From: Streptomyces sp. Ru71
GTDB lineage: Bacteria > Actinomycetota > Actinomycetes > Streptomycetales > Streptomycetaceae
Length of the DNA stretch: 64,000 nt
Assembly (NCBI RefSeq): GCF_002920535.1
Contig: NZ_PQSS01000022.1
Span: 1 to 64,000 of the forward strand
Reading direction: 5' to 3'
In this document: positions 21,976-30,621 of the stretch, piece by piece
How positions within the stretch are numbered: position 1 is the stretch's first letter
Layout of the letters: each line of letters starts with the position of its first letter
Position numbers and translations under genes: made by a program
The notes under the pieces: generated by a model
Told to the model about the DNA's origin: nothing
Database searches by the model: none
Seen by the model: only the letters and a program-made list of their open reading frames with translations

Positions 21976-21998
21976 AGACTAGGGGGAGCCACTGACAA
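21976..21998 (-). promoter_or_regulatory. PafBC/RecA-NDp type promoter of uvrA
   Basis: The minus strand reads TTGTCAGTG, eight bases, TAGTCT, an exact match to the damage motif. It leaves a leader of about 50 nt with AAAGG before the GTG start, so this member of the set is not leaderless. Confidence 0.8.
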
Positions 21999-22106
21999 CG
22001 CCGGTCGGATTCACGGGTTGTCAACAAACCCCGGCTCTCCAGCATGCCCGACGCCACGTCCGACCATATAGCACGTGCTTTCGATTTACGGCACTGCTGC
22101 ACCACC

Positions 22107-22135
22107 TTCACCCGAACGTGTGGCGGGGCTAATGT
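22107..22135 (+). promoter_or_regulatory. Leaderless-type promoter
   Basis: TTCACC (22107-22112), 17 bp, TAATGT (22130-22135), then 7 nt and the ATG at 22143. No ribosome site is present between them. Confidence 0.5.
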
Positions 22136-22142
22136 CAGCACC

Positions 22143-22838
22143 ATGATTGATCACGCGCATGACCTGGCGTCTGTACGTGACGCCACCGACCGACTGCTGA
22201 GCGCAGTCGCCGAACTGGACAACGCGTCGGTGGCCGAGCCGTCACGGCTGCCGGGCTGGAGCCGCGGCCATGTCCTGGCTCACATCGCACGCAACGCCGA
22301 CGCCCTCGTGAACGTCCTCCAGGGGCGTCCCATGTACGTCTCGGGCGAGGCCCGGGACGCCGACATCGAGCGGGACGCCCCGCGCCCCCTGGACGCCCAG
22401 CTCGCGGACGTCCGCGAGAGCGCGGAGCGCTTCCAGGCGGCGGGGGCCGCGCCGCAGGACTGGTCACGGACCGTGGAGCTGCGCAACGGCGTGACCGACG
22501 CCGCCGCCCGGGTGCCGTTCCGGCGCTGGGTCGAGGTCGAGCTGCACCACGTGGACCTCGGGATCGGCTACGAGCTGGAGGACCTCCCGGACGACTTCAC
22601 CGAGCGGGAGATCGACTTCCTGGCCGCCCGGTTCAGCGGACACCCCGAGGTGCCGGCGACCCGGGTCACGGACGGCACGCGCGTGTGGCGCACCGGCCGG
22701 GACGACGGTGAGGGGTCCCCGGCGGAGGTCACCGTCTCCGGGAAGCCCGCCGATCTGCTGGGCTGGCTGGCCGGACGGCGCGAGGGTGCCGCGCTGAGCG
22801 TCCAGGGCGGCGCGCTGCCCGCCCTCCCGCCGCTGTAG
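22143..22838 (+). CDS. Maleylpyruvate isomerase-family, mycothiol-dependent enzyme
   Basis: This 231-aa protein has the DinB-like four-helix metal-binding fold of the MDMPI family, with histidines in GHVLAHIARNADAL and VEVELHHVDLG as likely metal ligands and a C-terminal SCP-like domain. Family members use mycothiol, the actinobacterial thiol, as cofactor or substrate. The true reaction cannot be read from sequence; maleylpyruvate isomerisation is only the founding activity. The ATG at 22143 was chosen over an upstream in-frame extension because a promoter-like TAATGT ends 7 nt before it. Confidence 0.85.
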   Translation: MIDHAHDLASVRDATDRLLSAVAELDNASVAEPSRLPGWSRGHVLAHIARNADALVNVLQGRPMYVSGEARDADIERDAPRPLDAQLADVRESAERFQAAGAAPQDWSRTVELRNGVTDAAARVPFRRWVEVELHHVDLGIGYELEDLPDDFTEREIDFLAARFSGHPEVPATRVTDGTRVWRTGRDDGEGSPAEVTVSGKPADLLGWLAGRREGAALSVQGGALPALPPL

Positions 22839-22873
22839 GGGCGGCTCCGGATTCCCGCCGGCCGTCCCGGAGA

Positions 22874-22879
22874 TAGGCT
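22874..22879 (+). promoter_or_regulatory. Possible leaderless -10 box for the MBL-fold gene
   Basis: TAGGCT, a common Streptomyces -10, ends 7 nt before the ATG at 22887. The -35 region is not recognisable. Confidence 0.35.
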
Positions 22880-22886
22880 GACGGTC

Positions 22887-23543
22887 ATGACGTACAGCGG
22901 ACAGGTGACGGTCGGCGGCCCGGCGGACGTGCACGAGCTGAAGGACCTGATGATCACCAAGATCGCGGTCGGCCCCATGGACAACAACGCCTATCTGCTG
23001 CGCTGCCGGGCCACCGACGAGCAGCTGCTGATCGACGCGGCGAACGAGGCCGGGACGCTGCTCGGCATGATCGGTGACGACGGCATCGCCTCCGTCGTCA
23101 CCACCCACCGCCACGGCGACCACTGGCAGGCGCTCGCCCAGGTCGTGGCGGCCACCGGCGCCCGCACCTACGCGGGCCGGGACGACGCGGAGGGCATCCC
23201 CGTGCCGACCGACGTCCTGGTCGACGACGGCGACACGATCCGGGTGGGACAGGTCGAGCTGACCGCACGCCACCTCGTCGGGCACACCCCGGGCTCGATC
23301 GCCCTGGTCTACGACGACCCGCACGGGCATCCGCACGTCTTCACCGGCGACTGCCTCTTCCCCGGCGGCGTGGGCAACACCCACAAGAACCCGAAGGCGT
23401 TCGCCAGTCTGATCCACGACGTCGAGACCAAGATCTTCGCCGTGCTGCCCGACGAGACCTGGGTCTACCCGGGCCACGGCAACGACACGACGCTGGGCGC
23501 GGAACGGCCGCATCTGCCGGAGTGGCGCGCGCGGGGCTGGTGA
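22887..23543 (+). CDS. Metallo-beta-lactamase fold hydrolase (glyoxalase II-like)
   Basis: This 218-aa protein carries the metal-binding motif THRHGDHW (H74, H76, D78, H79), the later ligands in GHTPGS and FTGDCLF, and a final histidine in YPGHGNDT. This matches small glyoxalase II-like thioester hydrolases, plausibly acting on a mycothiol conjugate given the mycothiol-dependent enzyme just upstream; that link is inference. It lies 48 bp after the preceding gene on the same strand. Confidence 0.88.
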   Translation: MTYSGQVTVGGPADVHELKDLMITKIAVGPMDNNAYLLRCRATDEQLLIDAANEAGTLLGMIGDDGIASVVTTHRHGDHWQALAQVVAATGARTYAGRDDAEGIPVPTDVLVDDGDTIRVGQVELTARHLVGHTPGSIALVYDDPHGHPHVFTGDCLFPGGVGNTHKNPKAFASLIHDVETKIFAVLPDETWVYPGHGNDTTLGAERPHLPEWRARGW

Positions 23544-23669
23544 GCGTCCCGGCGGAGCGTCACGCGTCGGGCCGGTGAGTGTTCACACTGCCGCAACACC
23601 CGTTCCCATCATGCGGACATTTGTTGGTGTGACCTCGACAAACGTCGGTTTCGCTGCCACTCTCCCGCC

Positions 23670-24557
23670 ATGCAACCTGCCCTCCGTGCCCTGCGCGGCG
23701 CCGTCGCCGCCGCCTCCGTAGCCCTCCTCGCCACCGCCGTCGGCTGCGCGCCGCAGCCGGAGGAGAACGCCGCAGCCAAGCCGTCGGGCTCGGCCGGCGG
23801 ATCGTCCTGCGCACCGGGCGCGCTGGCGACCAGGACGTCGGGCAAGCTGACCGTCGCCACCGACGAGCCCGCCTACGAGCCGTGGTTCAAGGACGGCAAG
23901 CCGGCGAACGGCGAGGGCTTCGAGTCGGCCGTCGCCTACGCCGTGGCGCAGCGGCTCGGCTACGGCAAGGACGCCGTGGTGTGGCAGAGCGTCCCGTTCA
24001 ACAAGGCGTTCGCGCCCGGCGAGAAGACCTTCGACTTCGACATCAACCAGGTCTCCATCAGCGACGAGCGCAAGAACGCCGTGGACTTCTCGTCCGGCTA
24101 CTACGACGTGCGCCAGGCGGTCATCGCGCTCAAGAGCGGCAAGGCCGCGAAGGCAACGGGCATCGCCGGCCTGAAGGGCCTCAAGCTGGGCGCCCAGGTC
24201 GGCACCACCAGCCTGAACTACATCAACGACGTGGTGCGCCCGACGCAGCCGGCGGCCGCGTTCGCCAAGAACGACCAAGCCAAGTCCGCGCTGAAGAACG
24301 GTCAGGTCGACGCCATCGTCGTCGACCTGCCGACCGCCTTCTACATCACCTCCGCCGAGGTGACGGACGCGAAGATCGTCGGGCAGTTCGAGAACCAGGG
24401 TGCCGCACCGGAACAGTTCGGCCTGGTGCTCGACAAGGGCAGCGCGCTCACGCCGTGCGTCACCACCGCCGTGGACGCCCTGCGCAAGGACGGCACGCTG
24501 GCGAAGCTGGAGAAGCAGTGGCTCTCCGACGCCGTCGACGCGCCGGTGCTCAAGTGA
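23670..24557 (+). CDS. Amino-acid ABC transporter, substrate-binding lipoprotein
   Basis: This 295-aa protein has a lipoprotein signal with lipobox AVGC (C26), a Ser/Gly-rich linker, and a family 3 solute-binding domain (LTVATDEPAYEPWF, FDFDINQVSISDERKNAVDFSSGYYD). Family 3 domains bind polar amino acids or their analogues outside the cell. It is the first gene of a three-gene importer. An imperfect inverted repeat, ACATTTGT (23617-23624) and ACAAACGT (23638-23645), lies just upstream and may be an operator. Confidence 0.92.
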   Translation: MQPALRALRGAVAAASVALLATAVGCAPQPEENAAAKPSGSAGGSSCAPGALATRTSGKLTVATDEPAYEPWFKDGKPANGEGFESAVAYAVAQRLGYGKDAVVWQSVPFNKAFAPGEKTFDFDINQVSISDERKNAVDFSSGYYDVRQAVIALKSGKAAKATGIAGLKGLKLGAQVGTTSLNYINDVVRPTQPAAAFAKNDQAKSALKNGQVDAIVVDLPTAFYITSAEVTDAKIVGQFENQGAAPEQFGLVLDKGSALTPCVTTAVDALRKDGTLAKLEKQWLSDAVDAPVLK

Positions 24558-24567
24558 CGGAGCAGCG

Positions 24568-25479
24568 GTGACCGTCACGAAGGAGGAGTCGGGAGAGGAC
24601 TCCGGCAAGAACGCCGGCGACGACCTGCGCGACGGGTACACCCCGTCGCAACGCCGGCTGGAGCGGGAGCGGTTCAAGCGTGCCCGCGCCCGCCGCGCCA
24701 CGGCCGTCGCGGCGCTCTCCACGCTCGTCACGGGCGTCGTGCTCTACCTGGTCGTCGTCAACGCGCCCGGCTGGCCGCGCACCAAGGAGACGTTCTTCAG
24801 CGCGCGCTACGCGCGCGAGGCGTTCCCCAAGGTGCTCGACGGGCTGTGGCTGAACGTCCGGCTGCTGCTGGTGTGCGGCGCCGCGGTGCTGGTCCTCGGG
24901 ATGCTGATCGCCGTCGCCCGCACCCTGCGCGGCCCGGTGTTCTTCCCGCTGCGGGTGCTGGCGGCGGCGTACACGGACTTCTTCCGCGGGCTGCCGCTCA
25001 TCATCAACCTGATGATCGTGGTCCTGGGCGTGCCCGCCCTGCGGCTGCAGGGGGTGACGGTCGACCCGGTGCTGCTGGGCGGTACGGCGCTGACGCTGAC
25101 GTACTCGGCGTACGTGGCCGAGGTGTTCCGCGCCGGCATCGAGTCCGTCCACCCCTCGCAGCGCGCCGCGGCCCGCTCCCTCGGCCTGACCAACCGTCAG
25201 GCGCTGCGCCACGTCGTCCTGCCGCAGGCCGTGCGCCGCCAGGTGCCGCCGCTGCTGAACGACCTGGTGTCCCTGCAGAAGGACACGGGCCTGGTGTCGA
25301 TCGGCGGGGCCGTGGACGCCGTACGGGCCGCCGACATCATCGTCGGCCGCAGCCTGAACTACACGCCGTACATCGTCGCGGGGCTGGTCTTCGTGGCGCT
25401 GACCATCCCGATGACCCGCCTCACGGACTGGGTGACGGCCCGGATGGACCGGCAGCGGGCGCAAGGAGGTTCTCTGTGA
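24568..25479 (+). CDS. Amino-acid ABC transporter, permease
   Basis: This 303-aa membrane protein has a charged N-terminal cytoplasmic tail of ~45 residues, a first membrane span (VAALSTLVTGVVLYLVVV), and a His/Glu/Gln-type permease domain with the EAA loop (EVFRAGIESVHPSQRAAARSLGL). The GTG at 24568 follows GGAG and lies 10 bp after the binding-protein stop. Its stop overlaps the ATPase start. A single permease gene suggests a homodimeric channel. Confidence 0.92.
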   Translation: MTVTKEESGEDSGKNAGDDLRDGYTPSQRRLERERFKRARARRATAVAALSTLVTGVVLYLVVVNAPGWPRTKETFFSARYAREAFPKVLDGLWLNVRLLLVCGAAVLVLGMLIAVARTLRGPVFFPLRVLAAAYTDFFRGLPLIINLMIVVLGVPALRLQGVTVDPVLLGGTALTLTYSAYVAEVFRAGIESVHPSQRAAARSLGLTNRQALRHVVLPQAVRRQVPPLLNDLVSLQKDTGLVSIGGAVDAVRAADIIVGRSLNYTPYIVAGLVFVALTIPMTRLTDWVTARMDRQRAQGGSL

Positions 25480-26228
25480 GCGACGGGCCCGTGCTGCGGA
25501 TGGAGGCCGTGCGCAAGACCTTCGGCGGCTCGGTCGTCCTGCGGGACGTCGACCTGGAGGTCGCGCCGCACACGGTGACCGCGCTGATCGGAGCCTCCGG
25601 TTCCGGCAAGTCGACGCTGCTGCGCTGCGCCAACCTGCTGGAGGAGATCGACGACGGCGCCATCTGGCTGGACGGCGAGGAGATCACCGACCCGCGGGTG
25701 GACCAGGACGCGGTACGGCGCCGGATCGGCGTGGTCTTCCAGGCGTACAACCTCTTCCCGCACATGACCGTGCTGGACAACATCACCCTCGCCCCGCGCC
25801 GGGTGCACCGCGTCCCGCGCGCCGAGGCCGAGGCACACGCGCGTGAGCTGCTTCAGCGGCTCGGGCTCGGCGGCAAGGCGGACGCCTACCCGGACCGGCT
25901 CAGCGGCGGCCAGCAGCAGCGGGTGGCGATCGTGCGCGCCCTGGCCGTACGGCCCCGGCTGCTGCTGCTCGACGAGATCACCGCCGCCCTCGACCCCGAG
26001 CTGGTCGGCGAGGTGCTCGACGTCGTGCGCGGTCTGAAGGAGCAGGGCATGACCATGGTCCTCGCCACCCATGAGATGGGGTTCGCGCGCGACGTCGCCG
26101 ACCAGGTGTGCTTCCTGGACGGCGGAGTCGTGCTGGAACGGGGCAGCGCGGAGCAGGTCTTCGGCGACCCGCGGCAGGAGCGCACGAAGCGCTTCCTGCG
26201 GCGGATCGTGGAGGCGGGGCGGCTGTAG
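25476..26228 (+). CDS. Amino-acid ABC transporter, ATP-binding protein
   Basis: This 250-aa ATPase has Walker A (GASGSGKST), Q-loop (VFQAYNLFPHMTV), signature LSGGQQQR, Walker B (LLLLDEI) and the H-loop histidine in ATHEMGFA, all typical of polar amino-acid importers of the GlnQ type. The GTG at 25476 has an AAGGAGG ribosome site and overlaps the permease stop (GTGA). Confidence 0.95.
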   Translation: MSDGPVLRMEAVRKTFGGSVVLRDVDLEVAPHTVTALIGASGSGKSTLLRCANLLEEIDDGAIWLDGEEITDPRVDQDAVRRRIGVVFQAYNLFPHMTVLDNITLAPRRVHRVPRAEAEAHARELLQRLGLGGKADAYPDRLSGGQQQRVAIVRALAVRPRLLLLDEITAALDPELVGEVLDVVRGLKEQGMTMVLATHEMGFARDVADQVCFLDGGVVLERGSAEQVFGDPRQERTKRFLRRIVEAGRL

Positions 26229-26231
26229 CCG

Positions 26232-26305
26232 AGGTGAGGGGTGCCCCTGGCGGAGGCAAGGGGCGCCCCGCCAGGGCCGGTGTAAGGGGCGCCCCGCCAT
26301 GGCCG
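26232..26305. repeat. 26-bp repeat with GGGGCGCCCC palindromes, convergent gap
   Basis: The 16-bp sequence AAGGGGCGCCCCGCCA occurs at 26258-26273 and 26284-26299, with a weaker third copy before it (GAGGGGTGCCCCTGGC near 26236). Each copy is self-complementary at its centre. It fills the space between the convergent ABC operon and aroQ and probably acts as a terminator. Confidence 0.6.
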
Positions 26306-26311
26306 CGGTCC

Positions 26312-26785
26312 TTACGCGTCGGCCTGGGCCGCTCCCACCAGCGCGGCGACCCGCTCCACGCCGAACACGTACCCCTGCACCCCGCATCCCGCGATGACAC
26401 CGTCGGCGCGCAGCGAGACGTAGGAGTGGTGCCGGAAGGACTCGCGCTGGTGGATGTTGGAGATGTGCACCTCGATCACCGGAAGGCCGTCGCAGGTGTT
26501 GAGGGCGTCCAGGACCGCGACCGAGGTGTGGGAGTAGGCGGCGGGGTTGATGACGATCCCGCAGTGGTTCAGCCGGGCCTCGTGGATCCAGTCGACCAGC
26601 TCGCCCTCGTGGTTGGACTGGCGGAAGTCGATCGTGCCGCCGTGCGCGGCCGCCGCCTTGGCGCACAGCGCCTCCACGTCGGCCAGCGTGTCGGAGCCGT
26701 AGATCTCCGGCTGGCGCTGCCCCAGCAGGTTCAGGTTCGGGCCGTTCAAAATCATGATCGGGGCGTTGGCCAGGGTGCGGGGCAC
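26312..26785 (-). CDS. aroQ: Type II 3-dehydroquinate dehydratase
   Basis: AroQ dehydrates 3-dehydroquinate to 3-dehydroshikimate in the shikimate pathway (or in quinate catabolism). The 157-aa size fits the type II dodecameric enzyme. The catalytic tyrosine (Y29 in EIYG), the active-site loop with GQRQPE, the NPAAYSHTS motif and the catalytic histidine H107 (EVHISN) are present. It starts at GTG 26785 behind GGAGG. No other shikimate gene is adjacent. Confidence 0.95.
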   Translation of the reverse strand: MPRTLANAPIMILNGPNLNLLGQRQPEIYGSDTLADVEALCAKAAAAHGGTIDFRQSNHEGELVDWIHEARLNHCGIVINPAAYSHTSVAVLDALNTCDGLPVIEVHISNIHQRESFRHHSYVSLRADGVIAGCGVQGYVFGVERVAALVGAAQADA

Positions 26786-26872
26786 GGTTCCTCCGGTCCG
26801 GTCGTGGGCGGCCCGGCGCGGGCCGCCGCTGGTCTTCGGTTTATCACGGTGCGCCGGAGCGCCGACCGCCCC

Positions 26873-26878
26873 TACCCT
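26873..26878 (+). promoter_or_regulatory. Possible leaderless -10 box for the S66 peptidase
   Basis: TACCCT ends 6 nt before the ATG at 26885, with no ribosome site in between. The -35 is not clear. Confidence 0.3.
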
Positions 26879-26884
26879 CCGGGC

Positions 26885-27931
26885 ATGACGACGATCGCGT
26901 ACCCGCCGAAACCCTGCCCCGGTGACCGCATAGCCGTCCTGTCGCCGTCCGCGGGCCTGCCGGCGCTCTTCCCGCGCCCCTACGAACTGGGTCTGGAACG
27001 GTTACACAAGGACTACGGGCTCGAACCGGTCGAATACCCGACGACCCGCACATTGGACGCCTCGCCCCGTGAGCGGGCCGACGACATCAACGCGGCCTTC
27101 GCCGACCCGGACGTACGGGCCGTCATCGCGTCCATCGGCGGCGACGACCAGATCACCGTGCTGCCGCTGCTGGACAGGGAACTGATCCGGGCGAACCCGA
27201 AGCCGTTCTTCGGGATGAGCGACAACAGCAACCTGCTGGCGTTCCTGTACAACACCGGGATCGTCGCCTACCACGGGGCGAGCGTGATGGTGGAGCTGGG
27301 GCGGCCCGTGGCCATGCATCCGCAGACCGCCGACTCGCTGCGGGCGGCGCTGTTCACCTCCGGCCCCTACGAGCTGCGGCCCGCCGAGCGGTGGCGCGAC
27401 GTCGACCGGGACTGGGCCGATCCGGCGACCTTCGAGGCGGAGCCTCGGACCCGCCCGGGCACGGGCTGGATCTGGCAGAACGCCGACCGTGTGGTGGAGG
27501 GCCGCGCCTGGGGCGGCTGCCTGGAGGTCGTCGGCCGGCTGTTGATGGCCGACCGCGAGATCAGCCACGACCTGTCGGTCTACGACGGCGGGGTGCTGCT
27601 CCTGGAGACGTCCGAGGAGATGCCCATCGCCCGGGAGGTCTTCCGCACCGTGCGCAGCATGGGTGAGCGCGGCCTGCTCCAGCGGTTCTCCGCGGTGCTG
27701 GTGGGCCGGGCCAAGTCGTGGTCGCTGGAGAACCCCACGACGCCCGAGGAGGCCGCCCGGTACGCCGCCGAGCAACGGCAGGCGGTGCTGCGGGCGATGC
27801 GCCTGTACGCCCCGGACACCTTGATCGTCTTCGACGTGGACTTCGGCCACACCGACCCGCAGTTCGTGCTGCCCTACGGCGGCGTCGTCCGGGTGGACGG
27901 CCCGGCACGGCGCATCACCGTCACCTACTGA
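26885..27931 (+). CDS. S66 peptidase (LD-carboxypeptidase / MccF-like), TTA codon
   Basis: This 348-aa serine peptidase family includes LD-carboxypeptidases of peptidoglycan recycling and MccF, which cleaves and detoxifies the Trojan-horse antibiotic microcin C. The nucleophile elbow GMSDNS puts the serine at S112; the later catalytic glutamate region (LLLETSEE) and the histidine in FGHTDPQF complete the triad. Residue 40 is leucine encoded by TTA (27002-27004), the codon read only by bldA tRNA in Streptomyces, so developmental control is predicted. The sequence looks more MccF-like than LdcA-like, but the substrate is open. Confidence 0.88.
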   Translation: MTTIAYPPKPCPGDRIAVLSPSAGLPALFPRPYELGLERLHKDYGLEPVEYPTTRTLDASPRERADDINAAFADPDVRAVIASIGGDDQITVLPLLDRELIRANPKPFFGMSDNSNLLAFLYNTGIVAYHGASVMVELGRPVAMHPQTADSLRAALFTSGPYELRPAERWRDVDRDWADPATFEAEPRTRPGTGWIWQNADRVVEGRAWGGCLEVVGRLLMADREISHDLSVYDGGVLLLETSEEMPIAREVFRTVRSMGERGLLQRFSAVLVGRAKSWSLENPTTPEEAARYAAEQRQAVLRAMRLYAPDTLIVFDVDFGHTDPQFVLPYGGVVRVDGPARRITVTY

Positions 27932-27989
27932 GAGCCCCGTGCCCCCGCGCGCCCCGTAACCGTCGGTGACCGTGGACGGTTGACGCGGC

Positions 27990-29294
27990 ATGAACGACGT
28001 ACGCAGCGTCAGGACGCCGTCCATGCCACGGCTCGCGGCCGCCTCGCTCGCCGGAACGGCCATCGAGTTCTACGACTTCTTCGTCTACGGCACCGCGGCG
28101 GCCCTGGTCCTCGGCCCGCTGTTCTTCCCGTCGTTCTCGCCGCTGGCGGGCACGCTGGCCGCCTTCGCGACGTTCGGCGTGGGATTCGTCGCCCGCCCGC
28201 TGGGCTCGGTGCTGTTCGGGCACATCGGGGACCGGCACGGGCGGCGGCCCGTACTGGTCGCCTCGCTGCTGCTGACCGGGGCGGCGACCGTCGCGGTCGG
28301 CTGTCTGCCGACCTACGGCACGATCGGCGCGGCCGCTCCTCTGCTGCTGGTCGTGCTGCGGTTCCTGCAGGGGCTGGGGCTGGGCGGCGAGTGGGGCGGG
28401 GCGGTGCTGCTCACCGCCGAGCACGCCCCGCCGGCCCGTCGCGCGCTGTGGTCGAGCTTTCCGCAGGTCGGGCCGGCCGTGGGGTTCGTGCTCGCCAACG
28501 CGATGGTGCTGGCGCCCACGGCGGTGCTGACGGACGGCCAGTTCGCCGAGTGGGGGTGGCGGGTGCCGTTCTGGGCGGCCGGCGTGCTGGCCGTGGCCGG
28601 GCTGTGGCTGCGGTCGTCGCTCACGGAGAGTCCCCGGTTCCTGGAGATCGACGACCACGCGCGCGTGCCGCTCGCCGAGGTCGTGCGCCACCACGGGCGA
28701 CTGGTGCTGCTGACGGCCGGCGCGCTCGCCGCCGGGTACGCGATCTTCTACGCGGTCACCACCTGGTCGCTGGCGTACGCGACGGAGCGGCTCGGGGTGA
28801 GCCGCCCGGTGATGCTCGGCTGCATCATGGCGGCCGTGGTGCTCAAGGGCGCGCTGACACCGCTGTTCGCGCTGCTCGGCGACCGCTTCGGGCGACGGCC
28901 GCTGTGCCTGACGGGATGTGCGGCCGCCGCCCTGTGGATGTTCCCGATGGTCGCGCTGCTGGCCACGGGCGAGCCGCTGCCCATGTTCCTCGGCATCGCG
29001 GGGGCCCTGCTCGCGTTCGTCACGATGTTCGCCGTCATCGCCGCCTACCTGCCCGAGCTGTACGAGCCACGGGTGCGCTGCACGGGCGCGGCGGTCGGCT
29101 ACAACCTCGGCGGGGTCCTCGGCGGCGCGCTCACCCCCGTCGTGGCGACCGCGCTGGCCGAACAGGGCGGGCGGGTGCCCTGGGGCGTCGGCGCGTATCT
29201 GACGGGGATCTCGCTGCTGAGCCTCGGCTGCTTCGCGCTCCTGCCGGAGACCCGCCCGGTGCCGGTGCCGGTCGTGCGGCCGGCCGTGGACTGA
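27990..29294 (+). CDS. MHS-family MFS transporter
   Basis: This 434-aa transporter has the metabolite:H+ symporter signatures IEFYDFFVYGTAAALV, GHIGDRHGRRPVL and RFLQGLGLGGEWGGAVLL. MHS members import organic acids such as shikimate, ketoglutarate or aromatic acids. A role in shikimate- or quinate-type uptake would suit the nearby aroQ, but this is only context. The ATG at 27990 follows the S66 gene by 58 bp. Confidence 0.9.
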   Translation: MNDVRSVRTPSMPRLAAASLAGTAIEFYDFFVYGTAAALVLGPLFFPSFSPLAGTLAAFATFGVGFVARPLGSVLFGHIGDRHGRRPVLVASLLLTGAATVAVGCLPTYGTIGAAAPLLLVVLRFLQGLGLGGEWGGAVLLTAEHAPPARRALWSSFPQVGPAVGFVLANAMVLAPTAVLTDGQFAEWGWRVPFWAAGVLAVAGLWLRSSLTESPRFLEIDDHARVPLAEVVRHHGRLVLLTAGALAAGYAIFYAVTTWSLAYATERLGVSRPVMLGCIMAAVVLKGALTPLFALLGDRFGRRPLCLTGCAAAALWMFPMVALLATGEPLPMFLGIAGALLAFVTMFAVIAAYLPELYEPRVRCTGAAVGYNLGGVLGGALTPVVATALAEQGGRVPWGVGAYLTGISLLSLGCFALLPETRPVPVPVVRPAVD

Positions 29295-29311
29295 CGCGAC
29301 GGCGACCGGCG

Positions 29312-30361
29312 CTAGGGGTTGATCGCCAGCTCCAGGTACGCGGCGAACAGCACCAGGTGCACCCCGCCCTGCAGGGGCGTCGCCCGGCCCGGCACCACGG
29401 TGAGCGAGGCGACCACCACGGTCAGGGCGAGCAGCACCATGTGGGTGGCGCCGAGACCGAGGACCAGTGGGCCGGACAGCCACACGGACGCCAGCGCGAC
29501 CGCCGGGATGGTCAGGCCGATGCTGGCCATGGAGGAGCCGAGGGCCAGGTTGAGGCTGGTCTGCACCCGGTCGCGGCGCGCGGAGCGCACGGCGGCGATG
29601 GTCTCGGGCAGCAGCACCAGCAGCGCGATGATCACACCGACGACGGCGTGGTGCAGGCCGGCCGCCGCCACACCCTTCTCGATGGTCGGCGACACCCCCT
29701 TGGCGAGACCCACCACACCGATCAGCGCGAGACCCAGCAGGCCCAGGCTGATCATCGCGGTCCGCGAGGACGGGGCCTCTGCGTGGTCGTCCTGGGTGAT
29801 CACCTTGCCCTCACGGGTGAGGGGCAGGAAGTAGTCGCGGTGTCTGACGGTCTGGGTCGCCACGAACAGGCCGTACAGGATCAGCGAGGACAGCGCCGCG
29901 AACGTGAGCTGCGCCGTGGAGAACTCCGGTCCGGGCTTGCTGGTGGTGAAGGTGGGCAGCACCAGGCTGAGCGTGGCCAGGGTCGCGACCGTGGCGAGGG
30001 CGGCGCCGGTGCCCTCCGGGTTGAAGATCGCGGTGCCGTGGCGCAGCGAGGCGACGAGCAGACTGAGTCCGACGACGCCGTTGCAGGTGATCATCACGGC
30101 GGCGAACACCGTGTCCCGGGCGAGCGTGGCGGACTTGTCACCGCCGTCGGCCATCAAGGTGACGATCAGAGCGACCTCGATGATGGTGACCGCGACGGCC
30201 AGGACGAGCGAGCCGAAGGGTTCGCCGACCCGGTGGGCGATCACCTCGGCGTGGTGGACGGCGGCCAGGACGGAACCGGCGAGCACCACGGTCACCAGCG
30301 CGACCACCGCGCCGGGCAGGTCTCGCCCCCAGGTGAGGATCAGCAGCACGACCGCGAGCAC
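29312..30361 (-). CDS. Calcium/cation:proton antiporter, start uncertain
   Basis: This membrane protein of about 350 aa has the two repeated CaCA-type motifs (VTIIEVALIVTLM and LLVLLPETIAAVRSARRDRVQTSLNLALGSS) and about 11 hydrophobic spans, consistent with ChaA-like Ca2+/H+ exchange. The first standard in-frame start is GTG 30361, but this cuts into the first span. The frame is open back to a TGA at 30458-30460. An ATG with GAGAGGAG just before it lies at 30461-30459 in the next frame, suggesting either a one-base frameshift or a non-standard start near 30454. Confidence 0.82.
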   Translation of the reverse strand: MLAVVLLILTWGRDLPGAVVALVTVVLAGSVLAAVHHAEVIAHRVGEPFGSLVLAVAVTIIEVALIVTLMADGGDKSATLARDTVFAAVMITCNGVVGLSLLVASLRHGTAIFNPEGTGAALATVATLATLSLVLPTFTTSKPGPEFSTAQLTFAALSSLILYGLFVATQTVRHRDYFLPLTREGKVITQDDHAEAPSSRTAMISLGLLGLALIGVVGLAKGVSPTIEKGVAAAGLHHAVVGVIIALLVLLPETIAAVRSARRDRVQTSLNLALGSSMASIGLTIPAVALASVWLSGPLVLGLGATHMVLLALTVVVASLTVVPGRATPLQGGVHLVLFAAYLELAINP

Positions 30362-30555
30362 CGGCAGCAGGGACGTCCACTGAGTGGTGAGCGACCTGAG
30401 CCGGGCGAGCGGCGGGCGTCGGGTCGGGGTGGGCGTCTTGGTGTCAGGTGAGATCGTTCATCTCCTCTCGGTCGCGCTCGGTGAAGGACGCGTCAGCCGC
30501 TCCACCTGCCGCGGCGCCCCACGGCGGAGGGCGCCCTGCCACTCAACAAAGCACC

Positions 30556-30592
30556 GGGAGCGGGGACCGGCAATTCGGCGGCCCCCGCTCCC
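30556..30592 (-). terminator. Hairpin downstream of the terC-family gene
   Basis: GGGAGCGGGG (30556-30565) and CCCCGCTCCC (30583-30592) form a 10-bp stem with a 17-nt loop after the gene at 30622-31620. Confidence 0.6.
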
Positions 30593-30598
30593 TGCACC

Positions 30599-30618
30599 CC
30601 GTGGTGCCGGCACCACGG
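30599..30618. other. Perfect 20-bp palindrome beside the terC-family stop
   Basis: CCGTGGTGCCGGCACCACGG is perfectly self-complementary and ends 3 bp from the stop codon. Together with the hairpin at 30556-30592 it probably makes a double terminator. Confidence 0.65.
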
Positions 30619-30621
30619 TGG

